DNA from: Polyangiaceae bacterium
GTDB taxonomy: Bacteria; Myxococcota_A; Polyangia; Polyangiales; Polyangiaceae
Direction: 5' to 3'
NCBI GenBank assembly: GCA_013361525.1
Contig: JABFXY010000131.1
Coordinates: forward strand, 1-64,000
Length of the DNA: 64,000 nucleotides
Part shown: one piece after another, positions 27,182 through 38,600 of the stretch
Numbering within the stretch: the first letter of the stretch is position 1
Layout of the letters: each line of letters starts with the position of its first letter
Notes under the pieces: generated by a model
What the model was told of the DNA's origin: nothing
The model's database searches: none
The model's input: the letters and a program-made list of their open reading frames with translations, nothing else
Translations under genes and position numbers: made by a program

Positions 27182-28219
27182 GTGGCGGCCGCGCTCGGGA
27201 TCGCGGCGCTCGTGGTGTCGTACGACGGCGGGGTGAAGACCGCGGTGGCGCAGGAGGCGGGCGACGTCGATCTCGACGCGTTACGAAAGCGCTTTCGCGA
27301 GGGGATGACCCTCGAGTCGAAGCAGGCGTGGCAAGAGGCGCTCACGGTCTTCGAAGAGGTCGCGAAGAAAAAGATGAGCCCGCACGTGCGGTTTCACATC
27401 GCGCTCTGCAACGAGCACCTCGGCAGGCTGAAGACGGCCCGCGTCGGTTACCAGGAGGCGCTCAAGCTCGCGCAGGCGGAGCCGGAAAACGCGAAAGAGG
27501 TGCTCGACTCCGCGCCCGCTCGGCTCGCGGATCTCGAGCAGCAGATCCCGGTGCTGGTCCTGAAGGTCGCGGACGCCGGCGCAGCGGAGTTGGTCGTCGA
27601 CGGCGACAACATCGGCCTCATCGACAAGCGCAGTGAGCTGCTCGTCGACCCCGGACCGCACGAGATCTCCGTCGTCGAAGGAGGTCGAACGACGCCGCTC
27701 CGCAAGGTGACGGTCCTCGCCGGTGAGAGGCTCGAGATCGTCGTGCCTGCGCGCGCCACGGAAGATGTCGCCGGGCCCAAGCCGGATCCGATCGGCTCGA
27801 AGCCGGAAGGGCCCGTGCACTCGGAGACGACGCCGGGAAACAAGATCCCTTCGTTCGTGGTCGGCGCGGTCGGTATCGCGGGCCTCGTGGGATCGGGTGT
27901 GATGATCGGCCTCCGACAGGCGTCGATCAGCGAGGTGCGCGACGGCTGTAGCGGCACCGACACGGGTTGTGATCCTGCATTGAAAGATGTCGCGGAGCGG
28001 GGGCAGCAATACGAATACGCGGCGTGGGGGCTCGGCATCGGCGGGCTCGCCTGTGTCGGCGCGGCGACCGCGTTGTTCTTCACGATCGGGCAGGACAAGA
28101 CGAGCGCGGCTGCGACGGGTGGACCGTCGACGACGACGCGCTCGAACCGCAACGTCGAGCTCGCATTCAGCGTGGGGCCGACCGGCGTGACACTCGCCGG
28201 CGCGTTCTTCGGGCCATGA
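27182..28219 (+). CDS. Secreted/membrane TPR- and PEGA-like protein
   Basis: 345 residues from GTG 27182 (GGAGG 12 nt upstream). This start gives a signal peptide, VAAALGIAALVVSYDGGVKTAVAQ, whereas the upstream frame to 27044 reads the palindromic element. Residues about 25-110 form a TPR-like helical pair (WQEALTVFEEVAKKK, VRFHIALCNEHLGRLKTARVGY). Residues about 120-190 are a PEGA-like small beta domain (LVVDGDNIGLIDKRSELLVDPGPHEISV). Two membrane segments follow near 225-245 and 275-300. The architecture is frequent in myxobacteria, usually with unknown role. The hybrid kinase gene follows 28 bp later. Confidence 0.72.
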   Translation: MAAALGIAALVVSYDGGVKTAVAQEAGDVDLDALRKRFREGMTLESKQAWQEALTVFEEVAKKKMSPHVRFHIALCNEHLGRLKTARVGYQEALKLAQAEPENAKEVLDSAPARLADLEQQIPVLVLKVADAGAAELVVDGDNIGLIDKRSELLVDPGPHEISVVEGGRTTPLRKVTVLAGERLEIVVPARATEDVAGPKPDPIGSKPEGPVHSETTPGNKIPSFVVGAVGIAGLVGSGVMIGLRQASISEVRDGCSGTDTGCDPALKDVAERGQQYEYAAWGLGIGGLACVGAATALFFTIGQDKTSAAATGGPSTTTRSNRNVELAFSVGPTGVTLAGAFFGP

Positions 28220-28247
28220 AAGCGCCGTCGCACAGCGGGGGCTTCGC

Positions 28248-30704
<2,457 letters not shown>

Positions 30705-30707
30705 CGC

Positions 30708-31646
30708 GTGGCGGGAGCAGATCCAGGCACGACGTCGCGGCCGGAAGTACTACTATGCAGCGGCGTGACGTCCGTTCTCGTCGTCGACGATTCCGCTATC
30801 GATCGCCGCCTCGCCGGTGCGCTGCTGGCGAAGCGCGGCTTCGACGTGGAGTACGCCACGGACGGTCAGGATGCGCTCGCCCGGATCGAGCAGGCCCGAC
30901 CTGACGCGGTGGTGACGGATCTGCAGATGCCGAAGATGACGGGTCTCGAGCTCGTCGAGGCCGTTCGGCAACGGTTTCCTTCGCTGCCGGTCATCCTGAT
31001 GACCGCACACGGAAGCGAGCAGATCGCGATGCTCGCGCTGAAGACGGGCGCGGCGAGCTTCGTCCCGAAGCGGCGCCTCGCGGACGACCTCGGCGACACC
31101 ATCGAGGCCGTCGTCGCCATCTCGCACGACGTCGGGCGCATCAGCACCGTCGACCCGCTCGATGTTCGCGAGATGCGCTTTCAGCTCGGAACGGATCTGC
31201 AGGCTCTCGGCGACGTCGTCGGCCAGCTCGAAGCGCACCTCTTGCAGATGGGCCCGGCCGACGAGACCCTCGTCGTGCAGGTAGCGGTCGCGCTCCGCGA
31301 GGCGATCGTGAATGCGATCGTCCACGGAAACCTCGAGGTGAGCTCCTCCCTGCTCGAGGACGGCGGTGCGGCGTTCGCGCAAGCGATCGAGGAGCGGAGG
31401 CAAAAGGCGCCGTACCGCGATCGCAAGGTGTCGGTCGTTGCGCGCTACGCGCCCGGGGAGGTTCGGTACGTCATCACCGACCAGGGCCCGGGCTTCGACC
31501 CGTCGACGCTGCCCGACCCGACCGATCTCACCAACCTCGAAAAAGCGAGCGGCCGCGGCCTCATGCTGATCCGCACCTTCATGGAAGAGGTCAGCTTCAA
31601 CGAGCGCGGCAACGAGATCCGCATGACCAAGCGGCTCGTGCAGTAG
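30708..31646 (+). CDS. Response regulator receiver fused to an RsbW-like HATPase domain
   Basis: 312 residues if GTG 30708 is used. GTG 30765, just before TSVLVVDDSAIDRRLAG, may be the true start. Residues about 20-140 are a receiver with phospho-Asp near 70 in DAVVTDLQMPKMTG and a Lys in VPKRRL. Residues about 165-312 are a HATPase_c_2/anti-sigma-factor-kinase-like domain: REAIVNAIVHGNLEV (N-box), ITDQGPGFDPSTLP (G1) and ASGRGLMLIRTFMEEV (G2). Such fusions may phosphorylate anti-anti-sigma factors or act as kinases under receiver control. It lies 3 bp after the hybrid kinase, so it is the obvious phosphorelay partner. Confidence 0.88.
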   Translation: MAGADPGTTSRPEVLLCSGVTSVLVVDDSAIDRRLAGALLAKRGFDVEYATDGQDALARIEQARPDAVVTDLQMPKMTGLELVEAVRQRFPSLPVILMTAHGSEQIAMLALKTGAASFVPKRRLADDLGDTIEAVVAISHDVGRISTVDPLDVREMRFQLGTDLQALGDVVGQLEAHLLQMGPADETLVVQVAVALREAIVNAIVHGNLEVSSSLLEDGGAAFAQAIEERRQKAPYRDRKVSVVARYAPGEVRYVITDQGPGFDPSTLPDPTDLTNLEKASGRGLMLIRTFMEEVSFNERGNEIRMTKRLVQ

Positions 31647-31652
31647 CCCTTC

Positions 31653-32018
31653 CTACTCGGCATCCGCCGCCGCGGAGGATTGCTCTTGCGGCGCGGGCGT
31701 CTTCTTGCGCTTCGGCCCCGCCGGGGGCACGGGCCGCAGGACGTGGCGCGATGGGCGGCGACGATCGGCGAGCCAGTCGGACCACTCCTCGAGGACGCCG
31801 GGGCGAATCGGCGCGTGCGCACTCGCTCCGAAGAGGCGCGTGCGCGAGATCGCGAATCGACTCGTTTGCCAGCCGGTGATTGAGAGGTAGCGAATGCACA
31901 CGATCCACCCCGTCTTCGTCGGCTGCAGCTCGAAAAGATACGAGTCGAGGCCGATGTCACGTAGGAGCCCGCGCGTGGCAGCGATGGCCCGCGACGCATC
32001 CGGATCGACGAACGCCAT
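31653..32018 (-). CDS. Hypothetical protein, 121 residues
   Basis: Starts at ATG 32018 with GAGGAGGG about 5 nt upstream, a strong ribosome site that settles the start. The protein has an N-terminal helix (DASRAIAATRGLLRDIG) and a central beta-rich stretch (YLFELQPTKTGWIVCIRYLS). The C-terminal tail is Pro/Lys/Gln-rich and probably disordered. No family is recognised. It is convergent with the receiver-ATPase gene with only 6 bp between stops, and it is separated from the next upstream minus-strand gene by 173 bp. Confidence 0.6.
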   Translation of the reverse strand: MAFVDPDASRAIAATRGLLRDIGLDSYLFELQPTKTGWIVCIRYLSITGWQTSRFAISRTRLFGASAHAPIRPGVLEEWSDWLADRRRPSRHVLRPVPPAGPKRKKTPAPQEQSSAAADAE

Positions 32019-32191
32019 GACCACCCTCCTCGCGCGACGCAGGCGCACGCAGCGGCAGTCAACTGTCGTGCCGAACGAAGAAGGCTGACTATTCGCGGAT
32101 CTCGTGCGGGTTCGCTGAGGCACGACGGCGTTGCCGGGACGGTTCGCCACCCGCGATCCGCGCCCGACGCAGCCGCGGGACGTGATGAGCG

Positions 32192-33211
32192 CTAGTCGCC
32201 GCGGAAGAGATCGCCTTCGAAGCGGAACGCGACGATCGCGTACGGGATGCCTTGATGGACATCCTCGCCGGTCCGAAACCGGTGTTGGAGCCACCACTGC
32301 GCCGAGGCGATGAAGGTGGGCTTGTTGAAGGCCGCGCCGGGCGTGTCGAAGATGGTGTACGCGAGGATCGGCCCGAGACGGAACATCGGGACGTTGTCCT
32401 CCGACGCGGAGGTGCCCATGATCTTGTCGTCGTAGAAGGCGTGTGTCACCGAAGCACGGGCGCCTGCCAATAGACCGAAGTCGGACATGTAAACGACGTC
32501 GGAGTCGTTGTGCAAAAACCACCCCTCGTTCGGCGCGAGCACGTCGAAGCGCGGGTTGTAATAGACCGTGTCACCCGGCATCAGCTCGAGCTTGGAGAAG
32601 GTGAAGAGCAGGTCGTCGCGGATGACGATCGGCCCGACCTTGGCCAGCGCGATCGCGCGCCCGAACGCCTCGAAGCCGTGCGTCGGATACGACTTGCCCT
32701 TCTTGTCGCCCTCGTCGCGCGCGGTGTCCGAAAAGTCCGCGGACGCGACCGGATAGCTCTGCAAATTGTCGAACGAGCCGATGTAGCCGACATGATGAAC
32801 GCCGGCCTGCAGGTTCAACATCGTGAGCGGCCGAAACTCGATGTGCCCGCCGATGCGAAAGACCGACGGATTGAGCGTCGGGCTGAGGGCAACACCGAAG
32901 TAATTGTCGCGCAGCGCTCGAGAGTCCGAAGCGTAGAGCCGATGCCTGTACGCGAGGTTGCTCTGCAGCTCGAGCCCGAGTGGGTTCACACGGACGCCGA
33001 GGGTCGCGTCGTATTGGATCCGGTGCACCGGGATCGCGGGCTGCGGCGGCTCGCCTTTGACCGCCTCCATCTTGCCCGGCTCTTCTTTGGCCGGCTCTGC
33101 CTTGGCCGGCTCTTCTTTCCCCGACTCCTCGACCTCATCCGCGTGCGCGGAGGACGTGGCGATCAGCAGCGCGGTCACGCTCGCTGCAAAAACAGGCTGG
33201 GAAAGCTTCAT
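32192..33211 (-). CDS. Predicted outer-membrane protein with acidic/Lys-Pro repeat
   Basis: 339 residues from ATG 33211, which starts a clear signal peptide (MKLSQPVFAASVTALLIATSSAHAD). Just after cleavage there is a low-complexity run of five EEPAK/EEPGK-type units, a likely flexible spacer. The remaining 270 residues have beta-strand periodicity with Gly/aromatic residues, ending in FRFEGDLF with aromatic residues near the C-terminus as in outer-membrane barrels. No named family. The gene stands alone, with more than 100 bp on both sides. Confidence 0.65.
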   Translation of the reverse strand: MKLSQPVFAASVTALLIATSSAHADEVEESGKEEPAKAEPAKEEPGKMEAVKGEPPQPAIPVHRIQYDATLGVRVNPLGLELQSNLAYRHRLYASDSRALRDNYFGVALSPTLNPSVFRIGGHIEFRPLTMLNLQAGVHHVGYIGSFDNLQSYPVASADFSDTARDEGDKKGKSYPTHGFEAFGRAIALAKVGPIVIRDDLLFTFSKLELMPGDTVYYNPRFDVLAPNEGWFLHNDSDVVYMSDFGLLAGARASVTHAFYDDKIMGTSASEDNVPMFRLGPILAYTIFDTPGAAFNKPTFIASAQWWLQHRFRTGEDVHQGIPYAIVAFRFEGDLFRGD

Positions 33212-33330
33212 CGCGCGCCCGAGAGTAGAGCCCGGCGCGCGAACAAGGACACCGAAAACGCGCATTCGTCCGAAACCGAACGATTAGGGGCCGCCGCCAA
33301 ACCGCGCCCAATCCATCGACGCGGCGCGCA

Positions 33331-33891
33331 CTACCGCGCCCACAGAACCCCCAGGGGCAAGACCACCGCCTCGAACGGCTCGGCGCGCACCTCAGCGTCG
33401 TCGCGCCACGTGGAGAGTGTGATGTAGCCACTCTCGCTATGGCGCTGCACTTCCAGCGTGCGCGCGTCGGGATCGACAAACCACAGATGCTGCACGCGCT
33501 CGCGCTGGTAGATGGCGCGTTTGTCGGTGATGTCGTACGTGCGCGTCGACGGGGACAAAGTTTCGCAGACCCAGTCGGGCGCCAGGGTGAAGAACGCGAC
33601 GTCGGGCAACTCGGGCATACGCTCGCGGCGCCAGCCAGCGAGATCCGGGACGACGACATCCTCGCCGAGGTGTACTTCGGGCTCGTCGAGCAAGATCCAC
33701 CCACCGGGCCCGCCCGAGCCCTCGTCGAATGGCGGTCCAAGCCGATTGCCGAGCCGCGACGTCGCGCGACCGTGGCGGACACGTGGGCGAGGAAAGGCGT
33801 GGAGCACTCCAAAGAGGATCTCACCCACGACATTCGAGGGCAGCGCCTCGAGATCGGCGTACGACGCCTTCTTCTTCGCCGGATCTCCCAT
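33331..33891 (-). CDS. Uma2-family (DUF820) predicted nuclease
   Basis: 186 residues, the usual length of this PD-(D/E)xK-fold family. The pattern is present: YADLEALPSNVVGEILFGVL at the start; the active-site Asp in VVVPDLAGWRRERM; FFTLAPDWVCETLSPSTRTYDITDKRAIY with the Glu and the T..YD..DK segment; and VQHLWFVDPDARTLEV. Family members are widespread and mostly uncharacterised; nuclease activity is inferred from the fold. It stands alone. Upstream lies a 182-bp palindrome. Confidence 0.9.
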   Translation of the reverse strand: MGDPAKKKASYADLEALPSNVVGEILFGVLHAFPRPRVRHGRATSRLGNRLGPPFDEGSGGPGGWILLDEPEVHLGEDVVVPDLAGWRRERMPELPDVAFFTLAPDWVCETLSPSTRTYDITDKRAIYQRERVQHLWFVDPDARTLEVQRHSESGYITLSTWRDDAEVRAEPFEAVVLPLGVLWAR

Positions 33892-34008
33892 GAATGAACC
33901 CCGCCCAGCTTAGCACCGCCCCGTTCGACGCAGGACGGACGCGGCCGCCAACCCGACAAGCACCTCAATCGGATCGACGCCGCGTCGCGCCCCCGGTTCG
34001 TCGAAGCG

Positions 34009-34190
34009 AGCAGCGGGGACGGGGCGTCTTCGGCGTAGGCGGGCAGGGAGGAAGTCGCCGCCCGAGCATTGCGGCAAACGAACGGAGTGGGGTCAGCCCC
34101 GAAGGGGCTGGGGGACCCCACTCCGCGGTGCCCGGCGACTGACGACCCCCCGCCGGAGCCGAAGACACCCCGTCCCCCCGCGGCAGAGCT
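34009..34190. repeat. 182-bp imperfect palindrome with a central hairpin
   Basis: The outer arm GGGGACGGGGCGTCTTCGGC (34015-34034) matches the reverse complement of 34158-34177 at 19 of 20 positions. Inside, AGTCGCCG and GGCGACT pair in register. In the centre GGAGTGGGGTC (34084-34094) pairs with GACCCCACTCC (34114-34124), and AGCCCC pairs with GGGGCT across a GAAG loop. The right end touches the stop codon of the HslV-like gene. The whole could fold as one long RNA or DNA hairpin. It looks like a non-autonomous palindromic element or a very large terminator; no T-run is present. Confidence 0.75.
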
Positions 34191-34734
34191 ACCGCATCTT
34201 CATCGACCGCACGAAGAACGGCCCGCAAACGCCCATGTTGAACTTCGCGCTAATCTCCAATGCTCGCTTCAAACGCTGCGTCGGCGCGGCACCGCGAAGC
34301 GCCGTGAGCGCGCCGAGGGCGTACTCCGCACCGCTGCCGATCGCGTCGTAGCCGTCGGCCATCTCGTTCACCTGGAAGTCGGCCTGGATCGAATAGAGCC
34401 GCGAGCGGTACCCGACGAGGAATTGCCCGCCGCTCTCGGAGTTCGCCTCCACCTTTGCCATGCCTCGATCTTTGAGGAGCTGGCGCACGTGCTCGACGAA
34501 CACCGTCACCATGAAGCGCATATCGTCGCGCTCCGACGAGGGCTGTAGCGGCACGTGCAGCGAGTGCTCGAGGAGCTGCCCCATGCGGAAGCTCGTCGTG
34601 TACCCGATCAGGAACGGACCTTTTTTGAAGACCTTTGGAAGCCGCGTGACGCGCGACGTCCACCCGGCGACGGAAGCCGAGTCGCCGCCGATGTAGATGG
34701 TCTTTCGCTCGACGAGGCCGACGATGCAGGTCAT
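34189..34734 (-). CDS. HslV/proteasome-like Ntn hydrolase, solitary
   Basis: 181 residues. MTCIVGLVERKTIYIGGDSA places a threonine at position 2, the proteasome-type nucleophile after Met removal. It is followed by the conserved GGDSA, a Lys in VTRLPKVFKKGPFLIGYTTS (about residue 34), and the typical late motif YDAIGSGAEYALGALTAL. The size matches HslV (about 175). No hslU or other AAA ATPase is nearby, which separates it from the classic HslUV pair. The start overlaps the PlsC stop (ATGA), so it is translated with the acyltransferase. It could be a peptidase or an amidohydrolase of this superfamily; the substrate is unknown. Confidence 0.8.
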   Translation of the reverse strand: MTCIVGLVERKTIYIGGDSASVAGWTSRVTRLPKVFKKGPFLIGYTTSFRMGQLLEHSLHVPLQPSSERDDMRFMVTVFVEHVRQLLKDRGMAKVEANSESGGQFLVGYRSRLYSIQADFQVNEMADGYDAIGSGAEYALGALTALRGAAPTQRLKRALEISAKFNMGVCGPFFVRSMKMR

Positions 34735-35579
34735 GGCGCAGCGGGCGCGGTCGAAGCCGGACGAAGAGCGCCTGCCGTGCGCCCGCCTCGAAGCGCTGCG
34801 AGCTCGTCGGCCATCACCGAACGGGTGAGATCACGCAGCCGATGGCTGTCGTAGTCGACGACCTTGGGATCGATCGGATCGAGGACCTTGAGGGTCACGT
34901 GCTGAGGTCGCACCGTCATGCTCCGCTTGCGGAGGACGTTGCGGGTCCCGTCGAGGATGATCGGAACGACCGGCACCTTGGCCCGCGCAGCGAGCATGAA
35001 GGCGCCGCGGTAGAAGGGCCGGAGGTTGCCGTCCTCGGAGCGCGTGCCTTCCGGGAAGACGATGAGCGACCGGCCGCTGTCGAGCGTCTTGATGCAATTG
35101 CGCACCATCTTCATGATGCTCGGCAGGTAGCCGCGTTTGAGCGAGATGTACCCGTTCAGGTACATGTTCCAGCCGAGAACGGGCGTGTAGAAGTTCTCCA
35201 CCTTGCTGACCCACAGGGCCGGCAGGCGCGCCGAGAAGATGGCGAGGATGTCGACCATCGACTCGTGGTTCGACACGTAGATCGCAGGCTGCCCGATCGG
35301 CGCGCGCTCGCGACCGACGACCGTCACGCCCGCGCCGGGCGCGCGCTCGAGGTAGTGGGCTCCCCACTCCTCCGTGAAGCGGCGGAGGATCGTCCGCTCC
35401 TTGTCGAAGACCGACAGCGCGAAACAGCCCACCATCGGGAAGAACGCGAGGGCGCTCGTGCCCACGAGGTACGGCCAGAACGCCGCGTTGAACGCTGCGA
35501 GGCCGAGGGGAGACAGCTGGCACGCGTCGCCCCCTCCGAGCTCGGGAGGGGGGGCTTCAGGGGGTGAGTTTGCAGCCAT
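34731..35579 (-). CDS. PlsC-type 1-acyl-glycerol-3-phosphate acyltransferase
   Basis: 282 residues. After a Pro/Gly-rich tail and a membrane helix (AAFWPYLVGTSALAFFPMVGCFAL), the acyltransferase core has NHESMVD with His105 and Asp110 (HX4D catalytic motif), VFPEGTRSEDG near residues 173-183, and VPVVPIILDGTRN. It adds an acyl chain to lysophosphatidic acid or a related lysolipid at the inner membrane. Its stop overlaps the start of the HslV-like gene. The repeat lipoprotein gene ends 42 bp upstream. Confidence 0.92.
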   Translation of the reverse strand: MAANSPPEAPPPELGGGDACQLSPLGLAAFNAAFWPYLVGTSALAFFPMVGCFALSVFDKERTILRRFTEEWGAHYLERAPGAGVTVVGRERAPIGQPAIYVSNHESMVDILAIFSARLPALWVSKVENFYTPVLGWNMYLNGYISLKRGYLPSIMKMVRNCIKTLDSGRSLIVFPEGTRSEDGNLRPFYRGAFMLAARAKVPVVPIILDGTRNVLRKRSMTVRPQHVTLKVLDPIDPKVVDYDSHRLRDLTRSVMADELAALRGGRTAGALRPASTAPAAP

Positions 35580-35621
35580 GTGACTTCCGGAGGAAGCCCG
35601 GCCGCCGTCTTCGCAGCCGGG

Positions 35622-38600
35622 TCAGCAGTCGGTCGGACAAGTAAACGCGCTCTCGCCGCAGAACGCTTCACAGAATCCGTTACCGCAGACGCACAGTCCG
35701 AGGCAATCGGGTTGGCAGTTGAAGACGTCCTCTCCGCAGTCCGGATCGCATGATCCGTCGCCGCACACGCAACCGCCGTTGCAGTCGAAGGGGCAGCTGA
35801 ACGGGTCTTCGAAGCATGACGCGTTGCACACCCCGTCGCCGCAAACGCAGGTCCCGCAGTCGTTGGGGCAGACGAACGGGCTCTCCCCGCAGAAGGGCTC
35901 GCAGATGAAGTTGCCGCACGCGCACTGCTGGAGGCAATCGGTCTGGCAGTTGAAGACGGTCTCTCCGCAATTGGGGTCGCAGAACGAGTCACCGCACTGG
36001 CAGAAGGTGCCGCAATCGAGCGGGCAGCTGAACGAGTCCTCGCAGAACGGGTCGCAGAACCCGTCGCCGCACGTGCACTGGAACTGGCAGTCGAACGGGC
36101 AGGTGTCGATCGTCTCGCCGCAGAACGAGTCGCAGAAGAAGTCGCCGCACTGGCAGAACGAGAAGCAGTCGTTCGGGCAGGTCTGGCTGTCTTCGCCGCA
36201 AGACGCGTCGCAGAAGAAGTCGCCGCACGTGCATTGCGTCGCGCAATCCGGCGAGCACGAGATGATGTTCTCACCGCAGGCCGCGTCGCACGTGCCGTCT
36301 CCGCACATGCAGGTGGAGCCGCAGTCGGCGGCGCAAGTCGAGGCGTTCTCACCGCACGACGCGAGGCACTGCCCGTCACCACATTGGCACGTGACGCAGT
36401 CGCTCGGGCACGAGGCCGGCGTCTCGCCGCATTGAGTCTCGCAGAAGAGGTTGCCGCACTGGCAGACGCCGCAGTCCTGCCCGCAGGTGAGGACGTTCTC
36501 CCCACATTCGGGCTGGCACTGGAAGTTGCCGCACTGGCAGTCGGAGTCGCAGTCCGACGCGCAGTTGCCCGGGGTCTCGCCGCACGACGGCTGGCATTGC
36601 CCATTGCCGCAGAGGCAGCCGCCGCCGCAATCGTTGCTGCAGCTCGCCGCGCTCTCCCCGCATTCGGGCTGGCAGATGTCGTTGCCGCACTGGCATTGCA
36701 CGAAGCAATCGTTGGGGCAGGTCGTCGAGTTTTCACCACATTGCGGCTGGCAGTTGAAGTTGCCGCAGATGCAGGGCTGGCCGCAGTCGAACGGGCACGT
36801 GCCGTTGTTCTCGCCGCAGCTCGGGTCGCAAGCGCCGTCGCCGCAGAAGCACTCTTGCTCGCAGTCCTGCGGGCAGCTGAAGCCGTCCTCGAAACATTGC
36901 GGCTGGCAGATGCCGTTGCCGCACAGGCAGTTGGAGCCGCAATCGGCCGAGCAGGTCTGGGCGCTCTCGCCGCACTCCGATTGGCAGACGCCGTTTCCGC
37001 AGAGGCAAGGCTGACCGCAATCGATCGAGCACGTCGAAGAGCTCTCGCCGCAGGCCGGGTCGCAGAGGCCATCGCCGCAGAAGCAGTTCATCCCGCAGTC
37101 GGGGGCGCAGTTGAACGAGCTCTCGCCGCAGGCGGGCTGGCATTGGCCGTTGCCGCAGATGCACGGCTGACCGCAATCGACGCCGCAGTTGGCCTGCGTC
37201 TCTCCGCATTGAGGCTGGCACTGGCCGTTACCGCAGAGGCACGGCTCGAGGCAGTCGGTCCCGCAAGTGGTCTGGCTCTCGCCGCATTGCGGCTGGCAAA
37301 CACCGTTGCCGCAGACGCAGTTGCTCGGGCAGTCGAACGGGCAGCTGCCGCTGTTCTCGCCGCATTGGGGCTGGCATTGGCCGTTGCCGCAAACGCAGAC
37401 CTGCTCGCAGTCGAAGCACGTCTCCGGGGTCTCGCCGCATTGAGGCTGGCAGACGCCGTTGCCGCAGACGCAGGGGTTGCAGTCGAAACCGCAGGTGAAG
37501 GTGTTCTCACCGCAGGCGGGGTTGCAGAAACCGTCGCCGCAGAAGCAGACCTGGCCGCAGTCGAACGGGCAGCTGAACTGGTCTTCGCCGCACTCGAATT
37601 GGCAAACGCCGTCGCCGCAGAACGCGAACTGGCAGCCGCCGCAGTCGGGCGAGCAGGTGAACTCGTTCTCCCCGCAGAAGGGATCGCAGAACCCGTCGCC
37701 GCAGAAGCCGAAGTCGCAGAAGGAGCAATCGACGTTGCAGTTGAACTCGTTCTCCCCGCAGAACTGCTGGCAGATCCCGTCGCCGCACTCGCCGCAGAAG
37801 CCGCAGTCGAGGTTGCAGGAGAACTCGTCCTCGCCGCACTCGAAGTCGCAGAGGCCGTCGCCGCAGAAGGAGTTCTGGCAGCCGCCGCAATCGGGCGAGC
37901 AGGTGAACTCGTTCTCGCCGCAGAACGGATCGCAGAAGCCGTCGCCGCAGAAGCCGAAGTCGCAGAAGCCGCAATCGACGTTGCAGTTGAACTCGTTTTC
38001 GCCGCAGAACTGCTGGCAGACGCCGTCACCGCACTCGCCGCAGAAGCCGCAGTCGAGGTTGCAGTTGATCTCGTTCTCCCCGCACTCCTCCGCGCAGACG
38101 CCGTCGCCGCAGAACGACTCGGGCGGGCAGATGCCGCAGTCGAACTGGCAGTTGAAGCTATTTTCTCCGCACTCCGCCTCGCAGAAGCCGTTGCCGCAGA
38201 TGCACTCTTTGCCGCAGTCCTCGAAGCAGAACTCGGGCTCGCCGCAGCGGAAGTCGCAGAAGCCGTCGCCGCAGATGCACTCTTGGCCGCAATCGGGGAG
38301 GCAGGTCTCCGCGCTCTCGCCGCATTGAGGATTGCAGTTGCCGTTGCCGCAGACTTCGACGTGGCAGGGATTGCAATCGCCGGGGCAAATCACCGGGTCT
38401 TCGCAGGCTTCGTTGCAGACGCCGTCGCCGCAGGCGCACTGGCCGGTGCAAGTCTTCGACGCCGGATCGCAAATGCCGTCGATGCACGCGACGCAGCTTT
38501 CGCCCGTGTTTCCGCAGGCATCGTTCTGGTTGCCCGGGAGGCAGGTCTCGCCGTCGCAACAGCCGTTGCAATCGGCGCCGCAGGACGGGCCGCCGCCTTG

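Noticed and set aside
37500..38330. Possible CRISPR array suggested by the regular spacing of near-identical DNA
   Set aside because: The repeats are in-frame codons for Cys-rich units of about 78 bp. There are no unique spacers between constant repeats and no cas genes.
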